Source of the DNA: Sulfurisoma sp963709555
GTDB taxonomy: Bacteria > Pseudomonadota > Gammaproteobacteria > Burkholderiales > Rhodocyclaceae
Reading direction: 5' to 3'
Assembly (NCBI GenBank): GCA_963709555.1
Contig: CAVPWR010000003.1
Location: forward strand, 434,001 to 498,000
Length of the DNA stretch: 64,000 nucleotides
Part shown: in pieces, positions 37,999 to 46,534 of the stretch
Position numbering within the stretch: the first letter of the stretch is position 1
Layout: every line of letters begins with the position of its first letter
Made by a program: the position numbers and the translations under genes
The notes under the pieces: generated by a model
The model's database searches: none
What the model saw: only the letters and a program-made list of their open reading frames with translations
What the model was told of the DNA's origin: nothing

Positions 37999-38976
37999 TC
38001 AATAGCCGGTACTGGAAAAGTCGGCGATGGCGCCACGCCACGCCGCGATTTCGCGCTCCGGCGCGAACAGTGACTGGCGGGCAACCACGGCGTCATGCAG
38101 GGTTGCGAGAAATTCCGGTTCCCCCTGCGCGCGGCGCATGAGCCGAGCCAGGGCTGCCGTGTCGCCGACCGGAAAATAGCCGGGGTAGTCTGCGCCGAGC
38201 AGTCCCGTGTTGCCGGGAATGCGGCTGGCCAGCACCGGCACGCCATGGACGATGGCTTCCGATACCACGTGGGCGCCCCCTTCCATGCGCGAGCTCACGA
38301 CCAGTGCGTGGCTTTCGCGCAGCAGCTTCAGCGTCCGCCAGTGCGGCAGTTCCCCCAGCCAGCGGAAACGCGGTTCGGCGCGCATCAGGGTTGCAGCCTC
38401 GGTGCGCCAGTGCAGGGTCAGCGCCGCACCAGCCATTACCACGCGTAGCGTCGGCAGGTCGGTGAGTTCGCCCAGCGCCAGCGCGGCACGCAGGGGATCC
38501 TTTTCCTCGCGCAGGTGGCCGATGACGGCGAAGCGGGTGCAGCGGCGCGGCGGCCGCCACGGGCCGCGAGCCGTTTCGGACTGGTGGATGATGCGGCACT
38601 TCGTGCGCTGCGGCGGCGTCAATTCGTCGAGCGCGGCCGCCTGCAGCACGATGAGGCGATCGGCCAGATCCAGCGATTGCGCGGCGCTCGCATCGGTGCG
38701 AATGTCGCGGTAGAGGTCGGTGCCGGTCAAGGCCAGAATAAGCGGCCAACCGTGACGATCGGGATGGCGCCGGCGCCATGCCAGCAGCGACGGCCGGCTG
38801 CGCCGCGCGTGCAGCGCCACCATCAGGTCGTGATCGCCGTCGTGCCATTCGGTGACGATGTCAACGTGCAGACCTAGGCCACGCAGGATGCCCGCCCAGC
38901 GCACGGCGGTATTGCGGTTGCCGGCGCGCGAGCCGGGCGGGGCCGGCGTGACGATGACACAGCGAAGCTCGCTCAT
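37999..38976 (-). CDS. SenB-type glycosyltransferase (TIGR04348-like)
   Basis: 325-aa GT4/GT-B glycosyltransferase. The start VIVTPAPPGSRAGNRNTAVRWA, then MVALHARRS, LALTGTDLYRDI, GHLREEKDPLRAALA, RFRWLGELPHWRTL and SSRMEGGAHVVSEA match the pattern I know from selenosugar synthase SenB. In selenoneine biosynthesis SenB joins selenium to UDP-GlcNAc, working with SenA (EgtB-like) and SenC (SelD-like). Neither partner gene is in the window, so the substrate is open. Starts 14 bp from the divergent SpoU gene. Its last codons contain a dispersed-motif copy. Confidence 0.75.
   Translation of the reverse strand: MSELRCVIVTPAPPGSRAGNRNTAVRWAGILRGLGLHVDIVTEWHDGDHDLMVALHARRSRPSLLAWRRRHPDRHGWPLILALTGTDLYRDIRTDASAAQSLDLADRLIVLQAAALDELTPPQRTKCRIIHQSETARGPWRPPRRCTRFAVIGHLREEKDPLRAALALGELTDLPTLRVVMAGAALTLHWRTEAATLMRAEPRFRWLGELPHWRTLKLLRESHALVVSSRMEGGAHVVSEAIVHGVPVLASRIPGNTGLLGADYPGYFPVGDTAALARLMRRAQGEPEFLATLHDAVVARQSLFAPEREIAAWRGAIADFSSTGY
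38014..38040 (+). repeat. dispersed GGGAAAAGTCGGCG motif, copy 5
   Basis: GGAAAAGTCGGCGATGGCGC plus CACGCC, antisense to the 3' end of the SenB-like gene. Confidence 0.55.
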
Positions 38977-38990
38977 GCGAAGATGGTGCC

Positions 38991-39806
38991 ATGAAAACCT
39001 TGGCCTCACGCGAAAATTCCACCTTCAAGGCGCTGCGCGCGCTGGCCGAAGATCCGCGCCGGCACGGCCGCACCCTGCTCGACGGTCCGCACCTGCTCGC
39101 CGCCTATCTCGACAAGGTCGGCCCGCCGTTGCGCGTCGCCTTCAGCGAATCTGGCGCGGAGCATTCCGAAGTGCAGTCCTTGCTGGCGCGCTGTCAGGAT
39201 GTCGAAACACTGGCACTGCGCGACAGCCTGTTTCGCGAACTGGCCGGTGTGGAAACCCCCGTCGGCATCCTCGCCGAAATTCCGATTCCGCAAGCCCCGA
39301 CGGCCAGGGCCATTGCCTCCTGCGTGCTGCTCGATGCCGTGCAGGATGCCGGCAACGTCGGCGCCATCCTGCGTACCGCGGCGGCGGCCGGCATCCGCGA
39401 CGTCGTGCTCGGCACGGGTTGCGCCGGAGCGTGGACGCCCAAGGTGCTGCGGGCGGGGCAGGGGGCGCATTTCGATCTCGCCATCCGCGAGCGGGTGGAT
39501 CTGCCGGCCTTCCTCCACGATTACCCCGGCGCCGGCATCGCCACGGTGGCGCGCGCTGGTACGCCGCTCTACGACCTCGACCTCACCGGCCCGGTGGCGT
39601 GGATCTTCGGCAACGAGGGCGCCGGTGTCTCTGAAATGTCGGCGCTGGCGGCACGGCGCCTGACGACGATTCCGCTGGCGCCGGGCTGCGAATCGCTCAA
39701 TGTCGCGGCCGCGGCGGCGATCTGCCTGTTCGAGGAGCGGCGGCAGAAGCTCGCTACAATGCCGCAACGACGAGGTGAGCACATGGGGAGCGGCGATGGA
39801 ACTTGA
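38991..39806 (+). CDS. TrmH/SpoU-family RNA 2'-O-methyltransferase
   Basis: 271 aa. SPOUT knot motifs in order: DAVQDAGNVGAILRTAAAAG, WIFGNEGAGVS and CESLNVAAAAAICLFE. The N-terminal substrate-binding domain (RENSTFKALRALAEDPRRHG) is typical of TsnR/RlmB-like enzymes acting on rRNA or tRNA; the target nucleotide cannot be assigned. Overlaps the NfeD-like gene by 11 bp. Confidence 0.9.
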   Translation: MKTLASRENSTFKALRALAEDPRRHGRTLLDGPHLLAAYLDKVGPPLRVAFSESGAEHSEVQSLLARCQDVETLALRDSLFRELAGVETPVGILAEIPIPQAPTARAIASCVLLDAVQDAGNVGAILRTAAAAGIRDVVLGTGCAGAWTPKVLRAGQGAHFDLAIRERVDLPAFLHDYPGAGIATVARAGTPLYDLDLTGPVAWIFGNEGAGVSEMSALAARRLTTIPLAPGCESLNVAAAAAICLFEERRQKLATMPQRRGEHMGSGDGT

Positions 39807-40239
39807 ATGGTGGCACTGGGCGGTCGGCGGCATCGTCCTGATTCTGGCCGAACTGGCGCTGCCGGCCTTCGTGCTGGTCTGGTTCGGCCTCGGCGCGCTG
39901 GTGCTGGCGCTGGTCGTGGCGATCGCACCGGCGCTCGACATCACGGTGCAGCTGTCCATCTGGCTGGTGGTCTCGCTGGCCTTCACCGGCTTCTGGTTCA
40001 AGGTGTTCAAGCCGAACCAGCACAAGACGCGCATCGGCATGTCGGCGTCCGAGGTGGTCGGCGAGATCGGCGTGCTGACCCATGACGTCGCCCCCTTCGC
40101 GCGCGGCGAGGTGCGTTTCCAGAAGCCCATGGTCGGCGCCGATGTCTGGCCCTGCATCGCCGACGAGGAGATCAAGGCCGGCGAGCGCGTCAAGGTGCTC
40201 GAAGTCGATGGCAGTCTGTTGAAAGTCAAAAGGAGCTGA
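39796..40239 (+). CDS. NfeD-like membrane protein
   Basis: 147 aa with two or three N-terminal hydrophobic helices (WWHWAVGGIVLILAELALPA onward) and a C-terminal OB-fold-like NfeD domain (GEIGVLTHDVAPFARGEVRF, ERVKVLEVDGSLLKV). NfeD1b-type short proteins partner with SPFH proteins, which is exactly the next gene, 2 bp downstream. Ribosome site GGGGAG precedes the ATG. Confidence 0.88.
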   Translation: MELEWWHWAVGGIVLILAELALPAFVLVWFGLGALVLALVVAIAPALDITVQLSIWLVVSLAFTGFWFKVFKPNQHKTRIGMSASEVVGEIGVLTHDVAPFARGEVRFQKPMVGADVWPCIADEEIKAGERVKVLEVDGSLLKVKRS

Positions 40240-40241
40240 TC

Positions 40242-41099
40242 ATGGGTGAAGGATTCATCGTCGTACTGGCACTTCTGGCCTTCGCGGTCATCACGCTGCT
40301 CAAGGGCGTGCGCATCGTGCCGCAGGGGATGGAATGGATCGTCGAGCGCCTCGGCAAATACCACGGCACGCTGCATCCCGGCCTCAACATCATCATTCCC
40401 TACCTCGACCAGGTCGCCTACAAGCTGGTGACCAAGGACATCATCCTCGACGTGCAGGAGCAGGAGGTGATCACCAAGGACAACGCGGTGATCCTCATCA
40501 ACGCCATCGCCTTCATCAAGATCACCGATCCGATCAAGGCCGTGTATGGCGTGACCGATTTCTCCGAGGCCATCCGCAACATGATCATGACCACGCTGCG
40601 CTCCATCGCCGGCGACATGCAGCTCGACGAGGCGCTCACCAGTCGCGACCGCATCAAGGCGAAGCTGCGGGAGGCCATCGCCGACGAGGCCATCGACTGG
40701 GGCCTGACGGTGAAGTCGGTCGAGATCCAGGATATCAAGCCCTCCGAATCGATGGTCAAGGCGATGGAAGCGCAGGCCTCGGCCGAGCGCGAGCGCAAGG
40801 CCATGGTGACCAAGGCCGAGGGCACCAAGCAGGCGGCGATCCTCCAGGCCGAGGCGCGCCTCGAGGCTGCCCGCCGCGACGCCGAAGCCCAGGTGACGCT
40901 GGCCGAGGCCAGTGCCGAGGCGATCAAGCGTGTCGCCCAGTCCGTCGGTTCGGGCGACCTGCCGGCCATGTACCTTCTCGGCGAGAAATACATTGCTGCC
41001 ATGGGCAAGCTGGCCGATTCGCAGAACGCCAAGACCATCGTGTTGCCGGCCGACATCCAGGACACGCTGCGTGGCCTGATCGGGCGCATCAAGGCCTGA
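40242..41099 (+). CDS. SPFH/stomatin-like protein (QmcA/paraslipin type)
   Basis: 285 aa. One N-terminal membrane helix, then an SPFH domain (GMEWIVERLGKYHGTLHPGL, DVQEQEVITKDNAV) and a C-terminal Ala/Glu-rich coiled coil. These proteins form cage-like oligomers in membrane microdomains; with NfeD they are thought to organise membrane quality control. AGGAGC ribosome site 7 bases upstream. Followed 8 bp later by ydbH. Confidence 0.9.
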   Translation: MGEGFIVVLALLAFAVITLLKGVRIVPQGMEWIVERLGKYHGTLHPGLNIIIPYLDQVAYKLVTKDIILDVQEQEVITKDNAVILINAIAFIKITDPIKAVYGVTDFSEAIRNMIMTTLRSIAGDMQLDEALTSRDRIKAKLREAIADEAIDWGLTVKSVEIQDIKPSESMVKAMEAQASAERERKAMVTKAEGTKQAAILQAEARLEAARRDAEAQVTLAEASAEAIKRVAQSVGSGDLPAMYLLGEKYIAAMGKLADSQNAKTIVLPADIQDTLRGLIGRIKA

Positions 41100-41107
41100 C
41101 GCCGGCG

Positions 41108-43012
41108 ATGCAGCGGATCGCCGCTGTCCTGCTGCTGCATGCGGCGGCGGCAGGGGCATTCGACCTTTCTCTCGAACTCGACAGCATCCGGCATCCGGCC
41201 TTCGAGGCCGAGCGCATCCGCATGCAGCCGGAAGCGGGGGGCACGCTGCTGACCATAGGCGTGCTGCGTGTGGCGGATCGGCAGTTCTCCGATCTGCGCC
41301 TCAAGTGCCGCGAGTTCAAGTGGGCCGATGGCGATTTGCGCTGCGCTGGCGGGACATTGAAAGTCGGCGCTACCATAGACCCAAAGGCTGGCACTGGTGG
41401 CGACACGGCGGCAGTGGATTTTCACTATGCCGCCAAGCACAAGCTGCTCGAAATCACCCTGCGCGATGCGCCGCTGGCGAGCCTCGCCGGGCCGCTGCCC
41501 GAGTTCGCAGCATGGCAGCCGAAGGGAATGCTTTCCGGTTCCCTGCGCCTGCTTGGTGATCGTGCCGACTTCGATCTCGGTGTCAGCGGACTTGCGTTCG
41601 GCAACGCCGCCGGCACGCAGGCAGCCGATGCCATCACGCTGCGGCTCGGCGGCTCGGCACGAGCCATTGCCGGAGCGTGGCAGTGGCAGACCAAGGCCAC
41701 CTGGCAGGGCGGCGAGGCGTATTGGCAGCCCTGGTATCTCAAAGGCAGCGGGCAGACGCTGGTTGCCAGCGGCGTGCTCGATGCCGCCCAACTGCGGATC
41801 GATGCCGCACGCCTGATGCTGCCGGGGATCGGCGCGCTGGATGGGCAACTGCAATGGGATCGCAGCCGCGGCGCGCTGGCTGCACTCGAAGTGTCGAGTG
41901 ATACCTGGCAGGCGGGGCCGGCCTGGACGCAGTTCGGCCAGCCGCTGCTGGGCGAGACGCCGCGCGTGCAGCCTGCCGGCACCGTGCGCTTTGCGCTGGC
42001 GGTTGACGCTGATGGGCCGCGCAGCCTCGACCTCGATCTGGACCTGCGCAGCTTCGATGTCGGCGAGGGCCGCTTCGCTCTTGCCGACTTCCGCGCGACT
42101 GTGCCGTGGCGGCGCGATGCCGCGACGGCCGCGCGGATCGGCGCCAGCGGCGGGCAGGCCGGCGCCATTCCGCTCGGTGCGTTCGCCCTGCCGCTGGCGA
42201 TGGAAGGCTGGCGCTTCGCTTTCGACAGGGTCGAGCTCCCTGTGCTGGACGGCGGCCTGCTGTTCGAGAACTTCGCGGCGCGGCGCGAGAGCGGCCAGTG
42301 GAGCTGGCAGCTCGCCGGCGCACTGTATCCGCTAGCCATGCCGCTGCTTTCCGAAAAGCTCGGCCTGCCGCGCATGCAGGGGCTGCTTTCCGCCAGCATC
42401 CCGCGCATCCAGTATGCCGATGGCACCCTCATGCTGGACGGTGAGCTGATCGTGTCGTTGTTCGACGGTTACCTGTCGGTCGCGGGGCTTAAGGTGGTCG
42501 AGCCCTTCGGTCGCGCACCGCGGGTGGTCGCCGACATCGATGCCCGCCACCTCGACCTGGCGATGCTGACGGAAACCTACGCTTTCGGCAGCATCACCGG
42601 CTACATCGATGCCGACGTGCGCGGCCTGGAGATGGTAGGGTGGCAGCCGCAGGCCTTCGCCGCCCGGATAGAGACCAGCCCCGGCGATTTTCGCAAGCGC
42701 ATCAGCCAGCGCGCGGTGCAGAACATCTCTTCGCTCGGCGGTGCCGGGGCCGGCGCGGCGATCCAGCGCAGCTTCCTGCGTTTCTTCGACACCTTCGGCT
42801 ATGACCGCATCGGGCTCACCTGTCGGCTGGTCGGCGGCGTCTGCGAGATGGGCGGCCTGGACGATGCCGGCGATCACGGCTACCTGATGGTCAAGGGCGG
42901 TGGCCTGCCGGCGCTGAATGTCATGGGCTACAATCGTCGCGTCAGTTGGGACGTACTGGTGTCGCGCCTGCAGGCCATCGCCGCCGGCAATTCGCGTCCC
43001 GTCATCGAATAG
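41108..43012 (+). CDS. ydbH: YdbH-like intermembrane lipid-transport protein
   Basis: 634 aa, AsmA-like protein spanning the periplasm. In E. coli YdbH with lipoprotein YnbE forms a bridge carrying phospholipids to the outer membrane. The N-terminus is hydrophobic (MQRIAAVLLLHAAAAGAF), followed by beta-rich repeats; the C-terminal end is NVMGYNRRVSWDVLVSRL. It is shorter than E. coli YdbH (879 aa). The assignment rests mainly on gene order: a YnbE-like lipoprotein and a YdbL/DUF1318 protein follow directly. Contains one dispersed-motif copy. Confidence 0.78.
   Translation: MQRIAAVLLLHAAAAGAFDLSLELDSIRHPAFEAERIRMQPEAGGTLLTIGVLRVADRQFSDLRLKCREFKWADGDLRCAGGTLKVGATIDPKAGTGGDTAAVDFHYAAKHKLLEITLRDAPLASLAGPLPEFAAWQPKGMLSGSLRLLGDRADFDLGVSGLAFGNAAGTQAADAITLRLGGSARAIAGAWQWQTKATWQGGEAYWQPWYLKGSGQTLVASGVLDAAQLRIDAARLMLPGIGALDGQLQWDRSRGALAALEVSSDTWQAGPAWTQFGQPLLGETPRVQPAGTVRFALAVDADGPRSLDLDLDLRSFDVGEGRFALADFRATVPWRRDAATAARIGASGGQAGAIPLGAFALPLAMEGWRFAFDRVELPVLDGGLLFENFAARRESGQWSWQLAGALYPLAMPLLSEKLGLPRMQGLLSASIPRIQYADGTLMLDGELIVSLFDGYLSVAGLKVVEPFGRAPRVVADIDARHLDLAMLTETYAFGSITGYIDADVRGLEMVGWQPQAFAARIETSPGDFRKRISQRAVQNISSLGGAGAGAAIQRSFLRFFDTFGYDRIGLTCRLVGGVCEMGGLDDAGDHGYLMVKGGGLPALNVMGYNRRVSWDVLVSRLQAIAAGNSRPVIE
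41359..41374 (+). repeat. dispersed GGGAAAAGTCGGCG motif, copy 6 (core only)
   Basis: GAAAGTCGGCGCTACC within ydbH; matches only the 5' core. Confidence 0.4.
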
Positions 43013-43020
43013 GAACCGGA

Positions 43021-43203
43021 ATGAAGCCTTCCCTCGCGTTCATCCCCGCATCGCTGCTGCTGTCGGCCTGCGTCACCATTAACATCTACTTCCCTGCGGC
43101 CGCCGCCGAAAAGGCGGCCGACAAGATCATCGACGAAGTCTGGCAGCTGCAGAAAAAGCCGGAGGCAGCGCCGGCTGTCCCAGCCACCAAGGAGACGAAA
43201 TGA
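43021..43203 (+). CDS. ynbE: YnbE-family outer-membrane lipoprotein
   Basis: 60 aa. Lipobox LLLSAC with Cys20, followed by VTINIYFPAAAAEKAADKII, the conserved YnbE segment. The known protein multimerises as beta-strands on the C-terminus of YdbH to reach the outer membrane. Eight bases after ydbH; overlaps ydbL by ATGA. Confidence 0.88.
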   Translation: MKPSLAFIPASLLLSACVTINIYFPAAAAEKAADKIIDEVWQLQKKPEAAPAVPATKETK

Positions 43204-43604
43204 GAGCCCTGCTGATTTGCCTGATGCTCTTCGCCGGCGCTGCCATGGCGCAGGGCAACCTCGAGGTCAACACGCCGGCCATCGCCCAGGCAAAGTCGGC
43301 GATGGCGGCACGCCACACCCAGCTGGCGCCGCACTATGCCAGCGGCGCGCTGGGACTGGCGCGCGATGCCACGGTGCAGGTGCGCGACGCCAACGCTATT
43401 CCGCTGGCGCAGCGCGGCTCGATTCAGTCAGCGGTGGTCGCCGAGAATGCCGATCGTGCCGCGCTTTACAGCGAGATCGCCAAGGCCAACGGCAACCCGG
43501 CGTGGGAGGCCGACATCCGCGCTACCTTCGCCCAGCGCTGGATCGACAAGGCCCAGCCCGGCTGGTGGGTGCAGAACGCCCAGGGCGCGTGGCTCAAGAA
43601 ATAG
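43200..43604 (+). CDS. ydbL: YdbL-family periplasmic protein (DUF1318)
   Basis: 134 aa. Signal peptide MRALLICLMLFAGAAMAQ, then the DUF1318 pattern AKSAMAARHTQLAPHYASGA and ending FAQRWIDKAQPGWW. In E. coli YdbL modulates YdbH-YnbE assembly. Completes the three-gene lipid-bridge set; overlaps ynbE by four bases. Confidence 0.88.
   Translation: MRALLICLMLFAGAAMAQGNLEVNTPAIAQAKSAMAARHTQLAPHYASGALGLARDATVQVRDANAIPLAQRGSIQSAVVAENADRAALYSEIAKANGNPAWEADIRATFAQRWIDKAQPGWWVQNAQGAWLKK
43292..43315 (+). repeat. dispersed GGGAAAAGTCGGCG motif, copy 7
   Basis: AAAGTCGGCGATGGCGGCAC plus GCCA within ydbL (encoding KSAMAARHT); shares ATGGCG with copy 5. Confidence 0.5.
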
Positions 43605-43617
43605 AGGGCTGCTCAAG

Positions 43618-44418
43618 GTGACCCCTGTCCTCGTCTTCGACATCGAGACCATTCCCGATGTCGCCGGCATCCGCGCGCTGCACGGACTGCCGGCGGATCT
43701 GGCTGACGCCGAGGTCGCCGAGTTCGCCTTCCAGCGGCAGCGGGCCAGGAACGGCTCGGACTTCCTGCCACACCATCTGCAGCGCATCGCCGTCATCTCC
43801 TGCGTCATGCGCGGCGACGAGGGCTTCAAGGTCTGGTCGCTGGCCGAGCCGAAACTGAACGAGGCCGAGATCATCCGCCGCTTTTTCGGCGGCATCGAGA
43901 AATACACGCCGCAGCTCGTGTCGTGGAACGGCGGCGGCTTCGACCTGCCGGTGCTGCATTACCGCGGCCTGATCCACGGCGTCGAGGCGGCGCGCTACTG
44001 GGAGATGGGCGAGGGCGACAGCTACGACGCCCGCGACTTCAAGTGGAACAACTACATCGGCCGCTACCACATGCGCCATCTCGACCTGATGGACCTGCTG
44101 GCGATGTACCAGCCGCGCGCCAGCGCACCGCTCGACGAGTTGGCCAAGCTGATGGGCCTGCCTGGCAAGCTGGGCATGGACGGCGGCGCGGTGTGGGGTA
44201 CCTGGCTCGCTGGCGGGATCGACGCCATCCGCGACTATTGCGAGACCGACGTTGTGAATACCTACCTCGTTTATCTGCGCTTCCAGCAGATGCGGGGAAG
44301 AATGAGCGCCGCCGAGCACGCGGCGGAGAGCACCTTCGTGCGGGCCGAGCTGGCTAGGATCGAAGCACCTCATTGGCGGGAGTTTCTCGCCGCATGGCAA
44401 ACCCAGGAGAACTTATGA
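43618..44418 (+). CDS. PolB-type 3'-5' exonuclease domain protein
   Basis: 266 aa, stand-alone DEDDy-type exonuclease related to the proofreading domain of PolB-type polymerases. ExoI is VFDIETIPDV, ExoII is LVSWNGGGFDLPVLHYR and ExoIII is YCETDVVNTYLVYLR. No polymerase domain follows. GTG start at 43618 is preceded by CTCAAGG, a weak site. Its stop overlaps the next start by ATGA. Confidence 0.88.
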   Translation: MTPVLVFDIETIPDVAGIRALHGLPADLADAEVAEFAFQRQRARNGSDFLPHHLQRIAVISCVMRGDEGFKVWSLAEPKLNEAEIIRRFFGGIEKYTPQLVSWNGGGFDLPVLHYRGLIHGVEAARYWEMGEGDSYDARDFKWNNYIGRYHMRHLDLMDLLAMYQPRASAPLDELAKLMGLPGKLGMDGGAVWGTWLAGGIDAIRDYCETDVVNTYLVYLRFQQMRGRMSAAEHAAESTFVRAELARIEAPHWREFLAAWQTQENL

Positions 44419-45671
44419 ATATTCGAGTGAGCGTTGCCGCGGTCATGCTGGCTGCGGCCGGCATGGCCCAGGCCCAGAACAAGGTGATCGAGGCGCAGTA
44501 CTGGATGGACCTCTCCACTTCGAGCATGTCGATCCCCGGCATGTCCGACGACATGATGGAAAGCGGCATGATGTCGCAGATGATGGGCGGCAATGCCTTC
44601 GGTGCGACCAAGGGCCCAATGGGCATGGGGCCGGGCAAGTGGCTCGACACCGCGCTGTGGGTGCGTGCCAAGCCGGCCGGTATCGACGGCACGCACGGCA
44701 TCCCCCCCGAACTGCGCCTGGGACCGACGCTGCCGCTGCTGCCGCCGAAGGTCGAGCGGTCGCGCGGCGGCGAGACCACCGACGAAATGCCGGAAAAGCC
44801 CAAGGGCCGCATCCTGTTTTATTGGGGCTGCGGCGAGAACGTGCGCCCGGGCCAGCCGCGCGTGCTCGACTTCGCCAAGGCGAACATTTCCGAATACGGC
44901 CGCTTCATGACCGGCCGCCATGTCGCCGACCGCGGCGCGAAAAGTCAGCCCGGTCGTTCTGTGTGGCCCAACGAGAAGGACCGCCGTCGCGTGCCGAAGG
45001 ACGGCTCATTTGTTGGCGGCCACGCGGTCAGTGGCGACGGGGTGCCGGCGAGCTTGAAGTTCGCGGTCGGCGAACGCAACGACTTCATGCCCAAAGTCGC
45101 GATGAGCACGCGCGGCGAACCCGCCGCCAGCGTTTTGGTGAACTGGGGCGCGGTGACGAATTCCCAAGCCTACTTCCTCAACGCCATGGGTGCGCGCGGC
45201 GAGAGCGAGATGATCATCTGGAGTTCGAGCGAAGAGCCCGATCCGGGCTGGGGCCTGATGACCTACCTGTCGCCGGCCAACATCGACAAGTTCCTCAAGG
45301 AGCGCGTGATCCTGCCGCCGACGACAGAGAAATGCGCCATCCCCAAGGGCGTCTTCGCCGGCGTCGAGGGCGCGATGGTGAACATGATCGCCTACGGTCC
45401 CGAACTCAACCTGTCGCATCCGCCGCGCCCGCCCAAGGCTGACGCCTCATGGCAGCCGGAGTGGGTGGCCCGCGTGCGCGTCAAGTCCACCGGCATGACC
45501 ATGCTGGGCATGGGCGACGAGGATGCCGCGCCGCGCAGCAAACGTCGCGATCGTTCGTCGCGCGATGCGATGCCAGCGGAAGCGCAACAACCCAGGAATC
45601 GCGAAGAGGAAGCCGCGGGCGGAGGCATTCCGGACGCCAGCCAGATGCTGCGCGGGATCTTCGGACGCTAA
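44415..45671 (+). CDS. Met-rich secreted protein, unknown
   Basis: 418 aa. Signal peptide (MNIRVSVAAVMLAAAGMAQA) then a Met-dense stretch, residues ~37-70 (SSMSIPGMSDDMMESGMMSQ), of the kind that binds Cu(I). A beta-rich middle has FYWGCGENVRPGQP and single Trp-rich strands; the C-terminus is charged and disordered. I do not recognise the family. GGAGA lies 4-8 bases before the ATG. Overlaps the exonuclease stop, and its own stop overlaps the convergent ATPase stop. Confidence 0.7.
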   Translation: MNIRVSVAAVMLAAAGMAQAQNKVIEAQYWMDLSTSSMSIPGMSDDMMESGMMSQMMGGNAFGATKGPMGMGPGKWLDTALWVRAKPAGIDGTHGIPPELRLGPTLPLLPPKVERSRGGETTDEMPEKPKGRILFYWGCGENVRPGQPRVLDFAKANISEYGRFMTGRHVADRGAKSQPGRSVWPNEKDRRRVPKDGSFVGGHAVSGDGVPASLKFAVGERNDFMPKVAMSTRGEPAASVLVNWGAVTNSQAYFLNAMGARGESEMIIWSSSEEPDPGWGLMTYLSPANIDKFLKERVILPPTTEKCAIPKGVFAGVEGAMVNMIAYGPELNLSHPPRPPKADASWQPEWVARVRVKSTGMTMLGMGDEDAAPRSKRRDRSSRDAMPAEAQQPRNREEEAAGGGIPDASQMLRGIFGR

Positions 45672-46513
45672 TTCCGGGCGATCGCGGCCTCGAGCAGGGC
45701 GATGAAGTCCTGCTCGTCGCGCACTTGGGCGACTTCATGCGAGGTGGCCGTATAGCCGTGGGGCCGGGCGATGGCCTCGTAGCGCGGAATGCGTGAATGG
45801 AACAGGTGGGGGAAGACCCAGCGGGTGAAGTCGTCGGGGTCGGCCTGGGCGATGTCGTTGAGCTTTCGTTCGGCCAGATATCGCGGTAGATGCTCGGCGA
45901 GGAAAGCCGGGCGGAAATAGAGCGGCTTGGGATCGGACTGGGCGCGGCGGATCAGTTCGGCTTCCTCTTCCGCCGTCGTCACCTGGATGTAGAGGATCAG
46001 CGTGTGCTCGACCAGCAGGTCGATCACCGCCGGTTCCTCCAGTTCGCACAGGCTGCCGCCGACGTCGTTGACGAAATGGTTGTAGCCGTAGATGTCCTGC
46101 GCCTTGGCGACGAAGGCCGGCACGTCGTGCATCGCGGCGATCTCGCCCTCGCGGTACATGGCCTGGCGCCGCGAAAACTCGGCGAAGGCAATGCCGCCGA
46201 GTGCCGGGTTGCCGAGCTTGCCGACGAAGGACAGCACCGGGCCGAGGTCGTCGACCTTGATGTTGTTCTTGATGTCGATCCAGTCGCGCCGCAACAGGTC
46301 GCGCAGGAAGGCCACCTGCATCGCCTGCTGCTTAATCAGGTCGAGGATGGGTTCGTCGAGGTAGCGCTTGCCGATGCGGAAGTCGGCCGAGTAATGGAAC
46401 CAGTCGTGGCGGCGCAGCAGCGATGACAGCCAGGTTTTGCCGACGCCGGACATGCCGAGCAATGTGACCTTCTTGTGCGGCCAGGCGCGGAAGGAGTCGA
46501 CGGTGAATTTCAT
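45668..46513 (-). CDS. P-loop ATPase/kinase-like protein, unknown
   Basis: 281 aa. Walker A GMSGVGKT at residues 20-27 (KKVTLLGMSGVGKTWLSSLL) and a possible Walker B-like strand LILYIQVTTAEEE. The resemblance is to small nucleotide or sugar kinases rather than AAA proteins. No membrane helices. Function not recognised. It lies 21 bp after a class III cyclase on the same strand, so the two probably form an operon with the cyclase first. Confidence 0.6.
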   Translation of the reverse strand: MKFTVDSFRAWPHKKVTLLGMSGVGKTWLSSLLRRHDWFHYSADFRIGKRYLDEPILDLIKQQAMQVAFLRDLLRRDWIDIKNNIKVDDLGPVLSFVGKLGNPALGGIAFAEFSRRQAMYREGEIAAMHDVPAFVAKAQDIYGYNHFVNDVGGSLCELEEPAVIDLLVEHTLILYIQVTTAEEEAELIRRAQSDPKPLYFRPAFLAEHLPRYLAERKLNDIAQADPDDFTRWVFPHLFHSRIPRYEAIARPHGYTATSHEVAQVRDEQDFIALLEAAIARN

Positions 46514-46534
46514 CCGCTGCGCAGCCCTGGAGGT

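Noticed and set aside
37999..38976. Generic lipopolysaccharide glycosyltransferase
   Set aside because: The whole-length block pattern fits SenB-type proteins better and no LPS sugar genes are nearby.
39006..41159. 717-codon antisense frame across the SpoU, NfeD and SPFH genes
   Set aside because: Overlaps three well-supported genes and has no domain signal.
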